A stretch of 64,000 nt of DNA from Scortum barcoo. Its lineage: Eukaryota; Chordata; Actinopteri; Centrarchiformes; Terapontidae. The notes below the pieces were generated by a model that was not told where the DNA came from, did not search any database, and saw only the letters and a program-made list of their open reading frames with translations. Positions 60,301-64,000 of the stretch are shown here, piece after piece. The stretch spans positions 4,597,044 through 4,661,043 of the forward strand of contig CM041550.1 in assembly GCA_023238725.1 (NCBI GenBank), given 5' to 3'. A program made the translations under genes and the position numbers. Positions within the stretch are counted from its first letter, which is position 1, and the number at the start of each line of letters is the position of its first letter.

Positions 60301-62973
60301 GGGATTTTGACACAATGAGCGCTTCACAGAAATTTCAAACCACACTCTTCTGATTAATAGTCCCTTTCTCAAGCCTCCTTCAGTTTCACATAATTGCCAG
60401 CCTTTCGAGCATGCATCTATAATTTCATACACTTTCATCTCCCACCTATTAACTGTAGCGGAGCGGGCCAGCCGCAACATGGATAAGGTTGCAGCCATTG
60501 GTTTAATTACCATCAAGCTATTTTCTGTTGTGTTCACGAATGCCCTTACAGGTCATGGAATTACGGTAGCCAGCACACTTAAGTGCACGCTGACCATAAA
60601 TCGTGTCGCAAAATTTAATTAAACACAGAGAAAAGGAGAATAACGCAGATAAAAGATCATTTTCTAACACACAGGGGTCATTAAATGGGTCACAGTGAGT
60701 GAAATTAAAGTTAACATCGGCAAAATAAACATTTTCAAAGCAGCCTCCCACGTCATGTCCTCACAACAGATTAAAGCGCAGGCTGTTACAAAGAAAGCAC
60801 ACATCAAAAATAATGTGTGGATAATGTCACCCACTCGCAAATTTCATTTTAGATCCGTGTAAGAGTCTTTGTTGCTGATGTATATACATCCGCTGCATAA
60901 CGGATGAAGATGAGTTGTTTCATTTGTGGAACGCTTCACAAACTTTTTTTTTTCACGAAATACATTGCATGCAGTGACTGTAAATATTTTTCAAAGATTG
61001 GAATAAAGTTAACATCGATGCAAAAAATATTTAAGATAAGATAAGATAAGATGAGGTGATCCTTTATTAATCCCACAGCGGGGCAATTTGCTGTGTTACA
61101 GCAGCAAAGGGGATAAGGCAGCAGCAAGAAGCAAGAAAAAAGTAAGATATAGTAAATGAGTAAACATACTCGACAGCTGAAGTCACATTACATCCATATT
61201 TTTATATTTTTTCAGATATTAAGAAATAAATGGTGTTAAAACTTTCACATTTAGAAACGTTCACATTCAGATTTAATGTTTTTTCACAGTGGATTTAAAG
61301 CTCCTCAATCAGTACTGTGACAACGGGTGAAATTACGATCATGTAATGCAAAAGTGGCCATTTGTAGGAACAAACCCACAGAGAATTATCCATCACTACT
61401 ACAGCTCTGCAGAGGGGTTTTTGACCTCTTTTCACTAATTGGTTTGGTTTTATGAGACACTGAGTTCAGCCTCTCGGTCCCCATAAACCAAACAGCTGTT
61501 TTCAGCAAAAAAAAAAAAAAAAAAAAAAAAAGAAAAACACCTGCTCAGTACTAGACAACCGAACTTAGCATCGAGCTGGTGGAGGAAAGGAAAGTGGAAC
61601 ATTTGGCAGCTGAAGAGGCAGATGTTTCCTTAGCGTGCTGGAAGAGACCAAACCGGAGCTACAAGGTGAGCGTCTTTTGGATTTAATGCGTAAATAAATG
61701 CTTGATGTCAGCTTTATAAGATCATAATATGACAATTTGTGCTTATATTTTGTTGCTAAGCCCAAAAATGAGTGCATGCCGGTTAAATTTCCTGGTGACT
61801 GGTAGGTAACTGTTTCAACAAGAGCTATTTATGATATAAACCCTTCTCCTACAACTATCCCAACTTTTGCACTCATCCATCAAATATTATGTTTCTGCAA
61901 AAAAAACCCAAACACCTAGACACACATCAAGACAGAAAACATCTCATTCCATCGCTCAGTCGTCTCCTGCAGGGCGTCGCTTCAGCCACTAACACAACAG
62001 ACCGCCGGCGCCGCCGTGTTTGCGTTTCCTCTGACAGCAAACAATCTAAACTTGACGCAGCTACTTTGAAATCTGACAAACGGACGGACTCCCCCGGGGG
62101 CAAATACGAGTAGAAAAGCTGCAGTTTGCATGTTTGTCTGGGTTTCCTGTAAATGTTCTGAGCGGCGTGCAGACATTGGAGGGGCTCGTAGGCCCGCCGA
62201 TCCCCGTTCAGAGGGCTCACAGCTGCGCGGGGTAATGAGGGATCGGGATAGGGAGGGATACACACAGGACAGTAGGGAGCAGCTTGTTAGCATAGTCCTC
62301 TGCCAGAGAAGGTGTTACCGAGTTTCTGTTGCAATTTAATTGGATGATCCTGTCAGCGTTTGTCTCCATAGGACAAGATGTCAGTGACTTTCAGGCAGCT
62401 CTGCAGACAACACACTGCCATCCACAAATTAACAATGTGGGCATGAATAAGTCTCTGCTGCCAGCTCGGGTAATGTTTTACAGCTTTTTTTTGTTTGACA
62501 CATTTTGACTGTTGAGCGTCAAAGTTTCTTCCTGCGAGATCTCAAATAAGGAATTCAAGCTACTTTACCTGTCCCTTATGTTGCACGTGTCAAACTGGAG
62601 CTCGTTATAATTTCCCAGCAACCCTTGCTGCACGTGATTGAGATTCACCGGCTGGCTGTTGATGAACACGAGCCGCATGCAGCCTTGGAAGGCCGGGGTC
62701 GAACGCTGGCAGTCCATGGTGGGGCAGCCTGGATGGAAATGATGGAAAGAGAGGCAAGCTTCAGCTCTACCGAACAAATACGATCAAGCTTTTGAGAAAT
62801 ATTCGGTCAAGAATTATACTTATACTAACCTCCAAAGAACAAGTTGCCTCTTGTCTCCAGCTGCTCCCACAGTTCGATGGTGGAGGATGGCTCACTGTCC
62901 ACAGTCAGAGTGATTTGTAGGTTCCTCGCGCTGAGACTCACAGAGTGCCACAGACCATCGTTGACTCTGTAAC
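28320..62973 (-). CDS. cntnap5: Contactin-associated protein-like 5 (Caspr5), C-terminal two thirds (sixteen exons)
   Basis: Single-pass neuronal adhesion protein of the neurexin IV/Caspr family. Sixteen exons join in frame on the minus strand to give about 855 residues of a family protein that is usually near 1300. Domain order with approximate residues in this partial chain: end of laminin G2 (1-102), EGF1 (103-137), fibrinogen-like C region (138-340), laminin G3 (341-510), EGF2 (511-549), laminin G4 (550-766), spacer (767-787), membrane span (788-809) and a cytoplasmic tail of about 46 residues ending EYYI. All introns are GT-AG and no stop interrupts the frame. The signal peptide, discoidin domain, laminin G1 and the start of laminin G2 lie right of the window. 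The tail and the laminin G4 words IRSLTLGKV and APLKAAL fit CNTNAP5 better than CNTNAP2, 3 or 4 as I remember them. Which teleost duplicate (a or b) cannot be told. Family membership is nearly certain; the paralogue call is probable. Confidence 0.9.
28514..30267 (-). other. cntnap5 intron with one recognised transposon
   Basis: Non-coding; contains the inverted-repeat element at 29474-29774. Nothing else recognised. Confidence 0.75.
29474..29774. mobile_element. Non-autonomous inverted-repeat transposon (about 300 bp)
   Basis: The left end contains ACATTTTGGGAACCACGC and CTTCTTGCTGAGAGTTAG. The right end is their approximate complement (CTAACTCTCAGCAAGACGG, then GTTTCCCAAAATGAT), giving imperfect inverted repeats of about 45 bases. 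The inside has CCGCTCTCATGTCTCTGTGG and ATGCTAAGCTAACC. From memory this is a family spread through percomorph genomes. It encodes no protein. A relative lies at 10990-11160. Confidence 0.75.
30268..30342 (-). CDS. cntnap5: cntnap5 exon: juxtamembrane spacer
   Basis: 75 bases, acceptor GCTTCTCCAG and donor GTCTGT. It encodes a polar stretch, QTVTANKDKEQHANGTQKDL, then AVIA, where the membrane span begins. The spacer is poorly conserved, so the call rests on phase, position and the join to the next exon. Confidence 0.88.
30586..30776. mobile_element. Degraded short interspersed repeat (AAAGGTGACATAT family)
   Basis: It begins TTAAAGGTGACATATTGTGC and continues with GTCTTAATGAAAAGTCTGTG and GGTCAAAATACCACAAAGAT. 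That order of words matches a short element I remember from many teleosts. The right end is decayed and its border is approximate. Confidence 0.55.
30990..31022. repeat. Two direct copies of a 13-bp word
   Basis: TTTAGGTACCAGT occurs at 30990-31002 and 31010-31022, separated by GTGTGTG. Confidence 0.9.
33181..33381 (-). CDS. cntnap5: cntnap5 exon: laminin G4, end
   Basis: 201 bases, acceptor TCTCTGCAG and donor GTAAAA. It encodes GFIGCLSSVQFNHVAPLKAA and ends with VQSNCGALAES. The APLKAAL word and the closing SNCG are Caspr hallmarks. Confidence 0.95.
33525..33612 (-). CDS. cntnap5: cntnap5 exon: laminin G4, short
   Basis: 88 bases, acceptor CTCAACCAG and donor GTAAGT. It encodes IDQDIHTKYTLSSDAELILI and then RSLTLGKVT, a motif shared with CNTNAP5. 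Confidence 0.93.
33613..35633 (-). other. cntnap5 intron, nothing recognised
   Basis: Two kilobases of non-coding DNA with a T-rich tract near 34603-34621. No transposon ends, RNA gene or further exon were recognised. Confidence 0.7.
35634..35767 (-). CDS. cntnap5: cntnap5 exon: laminin G4, middle
   Basis: 134 bases, acceptor TGTCCAG and donor GTGAGG. It encodes SLQIWYHLQTDRRPDVFSPA, then ADGRLHRIRIHRVG and LYVQ. Confidence 0.92.
35768..37955 (-). other. cntnap5 intron, nothing recognised
   Basis: Non-coding. A/T-rich tracts (near 36567-36592 and 36988-37001) and otherwise unique-looking DNA. Confidence 0.7.
37956..38183 (-). CDS. cntnap5: cntnap5 exon: laminin G4, start
   Basis: 228 bases, acceptor CCGTGTGCAG and donor GTACAT. 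It encodes VSVSFDMESSVTYTFQEPFS, and later REDVAFSFATSQRPAMLL. It corresponds to the human segment with VTYMFQEPYPV. Confidence 0.94.
38184..40214 (-). other. cntnap5 intron with a small tandem repeat
   Basis: Non-coding. It holds three 11-bp tandem units at 39547-39579. A TGTAACGGTATATCAAGG word near 38473 faintly recalls hAT-derived repeats, but no ends were found. Confidence 0.65.
39547..39579. repeat. Three tandem 11-bp units
   Basis: TTCATCATGTG is repeated twice exactly and once with a single change (TTCATCGTGTG). Confidence 0.95.
40215..40454 (-). CDS. cntnap5: cntnap5 exon: laminin G3 end and EGF-like domain 2
   Basis: 240 bases, acceptor CATCACAG (read on the minus strand) and donor GTGAGG. 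It encodes RGFLGCIRTLTVNGASFDLE, then GCPGYCSGSSSLCHNRGRC and CDCSQSAYGGTTC. The seven cysteines of the last part give one closing disulfide plus a full EGF module. Confidence 0.95.
40455..43083 (-). other. cntnap5 intron, nothing recognised
   Basis: Non-coding, A/T-rich, with homopolymer tracts near 41619-41630 and 42002-42018. No element was recognised. Confidence 0.7.
43084..43302 (-). CDS. cntnap5: cntnap5 exon: laminin G3, middle
   Basis: 219 bases, acceptor CTTCCAG and donor GTAGGC. It encodes VTFSFDVGNGPVVLSVKSHL, then NDRQWHYVRAERNVKEASLQ and a final SSQLFVG. All three are laminin G3 hallmarks of the family. Confidence 0.95.
43303..44196 (-). other. cntnap5 intron, nothing recognised
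   Basis: Under 1 kb, non-coding. Short CA stretch near 43331-43340 and a T tract near 43379-43390. Confidence 0.75.
44197..44367 (-). CDS. cntnap5: cntnap5 exon: laminin G3, start
   Basis: 171 bases, acceptor CCTTGCAG and donor GTGAGT. It encodes SIWNAASFYQESSYLYFPTL, later SGVFLENLGLKDFIRVELS. The FLENLGLKDFIR word is strongly conserved in CNTNAP proteins. Confidence 0.95.
44368..45678 (-). other. cntnap5 intron with an unexplained open frame
   Basis: Non-coding as far as can be judged. A 135-codon open frame on the minus strand at 45085-45492 has no splice context that would add it to cntnap5 and no recognised homologue. A CCCCCCAC-rich patch lies near 45369-45385. Confidence 0.6.
45679..45806 (-). 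CDS. cntnap5: cntnap5 exon: linker to laminin G3
   Basis: 128 bases. It encodes ANDTGILSYKDHLPVSQIVI and ends HVGPLRCYGD. A second possible GT lies four bases downstream, but only the donor after base 45679 (GTAGGT) keeps frame with the next exon. Confidence 0.92.
45807..46807 (-). other. cntnap5 intron, nothing recognised
   Basis: About 1 kb of A/T-rich non-coding DNA. Confidence 0.75.
46808..46964 (-). CDS. cntnap5: cntnap5 exon: fibrinogen-like region, WWxD and CNCDAD words
   Basis: 157 bases, acceptor TTGCAG and donor GTGCGG. It encodes GSPLSWWLDREGERRSYWGG, then FLSGVQQCSCSLDGNC and FCNCDADTDA. These are diagnostic of the C-terminal part of the Caspr fibrinogen-like region. The donor departs from the usual GTRAGT. 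Confidence 0.94.
47678..47709. repeat. AAAC tetranucleotide repeat
   Basis: About eight AAAC units with one shortened unit in the middle. Confidence 0.88.
49302..49445. mobile_element. Fragment of a short inverted-repeat element inside the hAT
   Basis: It contains GTCCTGTTCAGACCTGGCAT and TTAACATCAGTCTTGAGTGA, with a second CATTCAGACCTGGTATTTAA and CGTCTTGAGTGGCCACATGG. These are words of a short teleost repeat I remember by its end TTCAGACCTGGTATTAACAT. Borders are approximate and no target duplication was found. Confidence 0.5.
49719..51750 (-). pseudogene. hAT transposase remnant, frameshifted
   Basis: Broken transposase read on the minus strand. From 5' to 3': a zinc-finger-like region near 51500-51560 (YHWLTASEEHCKLYCWECL); a DUF4371-type catalytic part at 50988-51344 ending in VAVMVDETTDVK; pieces around 50740-50985 including AHRLNLVLTQG after a stop; 50399-50701 with APTRWQYTSSLV and EHHDEYDEDCVRCANGF; and the C-terminal dimerisation domain at 49719-50111 with TATVEQIFSALKRIKTYTRN. 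Several frame changes and stops lie between these, so no active enzyme is expected. The parts resemble the ZMYM1-like hAT transposases widespread in fish; that match is from memory. Confidence 0.9.
52003..52525. mobile_element. Nested non-autonomous inverted-repeat transposon (523 bp)
   Basis: The ends are exact inverted repeats of 26 bases, beginning TGGCCCTTTTCCACTAGTAC on both strands, with weaker complementarity further in (CTCGACTC-rich). ATA lies directly outside each end (52000-52002 and 52526-52528), which would be a 3-bp target duplication such as PIF/Harbinger elements make. No transposase is encoded. It lies inside the hAT element and so inserted after it. The superfamily call is an inference; family membership in teleost repeats is likely. 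Confidence 0.85.
54247..54298. repeat. AT microsatellite (26 units)
   Basis: Pure AT repeat of 52 bases, about 150 bases 3' (in gene direction) of the cntnap5 exon at 54445-54645. Confidence 0.95.
54445..54645 (-). CDS. cntnap5: cntnap5 exon: fibrinogen-like region
   Basis: 201 bases, acceptor TCTCACAG and donor GTTAGT. It encodes EEKVWTVLTHNSSAPVTVQG, and later SEQCQQEVVYNCRKSRLFNT. Two N-glycosylation motifs are visible (NSS, NYS). Immediately 3' lies the 7.5-kb intron with the hAT element. Confidence 0.94.
54646..57650 (-). other. cntnap5 intron with one recognised repeat
   Basis: Non-coding, with a poly(A) tract at about 56767-56785 and the inverted-repeat element at 57012-57387. Confidence 0.7.
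57012..57387. mobile_element. Degraded inverted-repeat element (GGGTGCGTTCACA ends)
   Basis: The left end reads GGGTGCGTTCACATCTGTAG. The right end, complemented, reads GGGGTTTTCACACATAACCT. Inside are TTGGTTCATTTGGTCCACAC on the left and TTAACTGAACCAAACAGG on the right, themselves near-complements. It fits a class of fish elements with ends like GGGTGCTTTCACAC, as I remember them. No clear target duplication remains. Confidence 0.65.
57651..57770 (-). CDS. cntnap5: cntnap5 exon: start of fibrinogen-like region
   Basis: 120 bases, acceptor TTTTTCCAG and donor GTGAGA. It encodes IYESSCEAYKLIGSSSGFYS, then IDPDGSGPLGPTQVYCNMT. The SGFYSIDPDGSG word is the fibrinogen-like signature of Caspr proteins. 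Confidence 0.95.
57771..59486 (-). other. cntnap5 intron, nothing recognised
   Basis: 1.7 kb of non-coding DNA without a recognised element. Confidence 0.7.
59487..59593 (-). CDS. cntnap5: cntnap5 exon: EGF-like domain 1
   Basis: 107 bases, acceptor TTTCCCAG and donor GTGAGC. It encodes CLPNLCEHGGRCSQMWSSFS followed by CDCSGTGYSGATCHN. All six EGF cysteines are present in the usual spacing. Confidence 0.95.
61033..61150 (-). mobile_element. 3' end of a non-LTR retrotransposon-like repeat
   Basis: Read on the minus strand it runs through GCTGTAACACAGCAAATTGC and GGGATTAATAAAGGATCACC into four CTTAT-type units (61033-61052). A body ending in AATAAAGGAT plus a short tandem tail is typical of 5'-truncated fish LINE copies. 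The LINE clade cannot be named from so short a piece. Confidence 0.6.
61507..61531. repeat. Poly(A) tract, 25 bases
   Basis: Uninterrupted run of A on the plus strand, followed by GAAAAAC. No recognisable retrotransposon body precedes it. Confidence 0.9.
62569..62728 (-). CDS. cntnap5: cntnap5 exon: laminin G2, end
   Basis: 160 bases, acceptor TTTCCATCCAG and donor GTAAAG. It encodes AFQGCMRLVFINSQPVNLNH, then VQQGLLGNYNELQFDTCNIRD. The GCMRL...VQQG pattern closes laminin G2 in this family. Only 101 bases separate it from the previous exon. Confidence 0.93.
62830..62973 (-). CDS. cntnap5: cntnap5 exon: laminin G2, middle
   Basis: 144 bases, acceptor TCATCTTTAG and donor GTTAGT. It encodes YRVNDGLWHSVSLSARNLQI and ends near NLFFGG. 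The NDGLWHSVS word is typical of Caspr laminin G2. This is the most 5' exon visible. Confidence 0.92.
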
Positions 62974-64000
62974 CTAAAGATGAACATTTCCCATTAAGGC
63001 TCGCTCAAATGGCAGTTTAGTGGCGTGTAGCACGGCGGGGGATATTTGCTGCATCCATTTCCCCTCGGACCTGGAGGCCACGAAGAATTTACTCCGCTGC
63101 ACGTCTGAGTGTGATACAGTCGTTATTGGCGGGGTTAACTCAGCAGCGATGACCACAGGAGAACACGATCGTTTATTAATGATTTCCCCCATGTTTGGGG
63201 TAAGATACGCCTCTGATACACTTTTTCATTTTGCAACAGCTGCCAATACTGCCGTCAAATCCCCAATTTTTTCCTCTCTCTGCACAGCTCACTGGCGCCG
63301 TTGCCTTTGCTTCGCTGACACGAGAGAGCATTGAGTCTCCTCGGTAACTCTGAGCCTCAAAACAAAAAACAAAAAAAACCCTCTCCCTCCCCCGCTCGTC
63401 AACAACATCCTTACTGCATATTTTATCATTTAGATGATGTTAATGTGTAAATGAGGAGGAAAAGACCAACGTCGGCTTCTCTTGATTTGATTTGATTATT
63501 GATTATTCAACAAGTACTGAATGTGTTTTGCTGCCAGCAGTAAGAGTGCTTAACTCAACCACCATACTTCTACACTGCACATTTCAGACTGAATCACTGT
63601 GCTTTTCACTTAACTGCAGTTTTTTTGACAGCCATAGCAATCACAGAATAAGACCAGCTACTTACATGTATACTGATATAATATGATATAATATAATATA
63701 ATATAATAACACTATACAGGGGCATTTTACTTGCACAATGAACCCTTTTGATGCTTTTAGGTACATTTTCAAGATAATACTTATATACTTTTACTCAGGA
63801 GGAAATGGACTGCGTGACTTTTACTTATATAAGAGTATTTTCATATTGCAGTGTTTCTTCTTTTTCTTATTTTCTTAAGTAAAGGATCTGATCACAGCCA
63901 ACAGCTGGCCTGGTGTGGAGGCTGCGTTAGTGTCCATTAGGAGTCCGATAAAGGAAATGTGCTGTGTGTTTGCATTTTTTTTTGTTTTTAGCTGTGAGAC
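62974..64000 (-). other. cntnap5 intron, right edge of window
   Basis: Non-coding. A short TAATA-type repeat lies at about 63677-63709. The preceding coding exon, which should end with one base of a glycine codon, is not in the window. Confidence 0.75.
63677..63709. repeat. Pentanucleotide TAATA-type microsatellite
   Basis: About six units of ATAAT with small changes at the left end. Confidence 0.85.

Larger units (their letters stand above)
59594..62568 (-). other. cntnap5 intron with a LINE-like tail and poly(A) tract
   Basis: Non-coding. Holds the repeat at 61033-61150, a 25-base A run at 61507-61531, and a stretch at 60180-60760 that looks unique and free of low-complexity sequence. Confidence 0.7.

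Noticed and set aside
1..64000. CRISPR arrays, operons, toxin-antitoxin or phage modules, viral insertions
   Set aside because: None seen. The window is intron-containing vertebrate DNA, and no retroviral or other viral coding remnant was recognised.

Overview
The window is nuclear DNA from a bony fish, probably a percomorph teleost. It has vertebrate GT-AG introns, two conserved animal genes that can be read exon by exon, CA/TG and TA microsatellites, and degraded copies of short inverted-repeat transposons that I recognise from memory as common in teleosts. Nothing prokaryotic, plasmid-like or phage-like is present.

Layout: (1) 68-3322, plus strand: the last six coding exons of ndufa10, a subunit of mitochondrial complex I. 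Its first exons lie left of the window. (2) 3323-28319: about 25 kb of intergenic DNA between the two gene ends, with no gene I can support; it holds microsatellites and a few repeat copies. (3) 28320-62973, minus strand: the last sixteen coding exons of a contactin-associated protein (Caspr/neurexin IV) gene, best matched to cntnap5. It encodes about 855 residues, from inside the second laminin G domain to the cytoplasmic tail and stop. Its 5' exons lie right of the window. The two genes converge. All exon phases join without a break, so both look intact as far as they can be seen.

The cntnap5 introns are large. The biggest (46965-54444) holds a whole but dead hAT transposon (49178-52745) with an exact 8-bp target duplication. 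The hAT itself contains a younger 523-bp inverted-repeat element (52003-52525) and a piece of another short repeat. Other introns hold more short elements, a LINE-like 3' tail and microsatellites.

The two genes have unrelated jobs (respiratory chain; neuronal cell adhesion). I see no operon-like, defence-like or otherwise new multi-gene system. The best structural result is the nested transposon, with a few unexplained but gene-free stretches as secondary leads.
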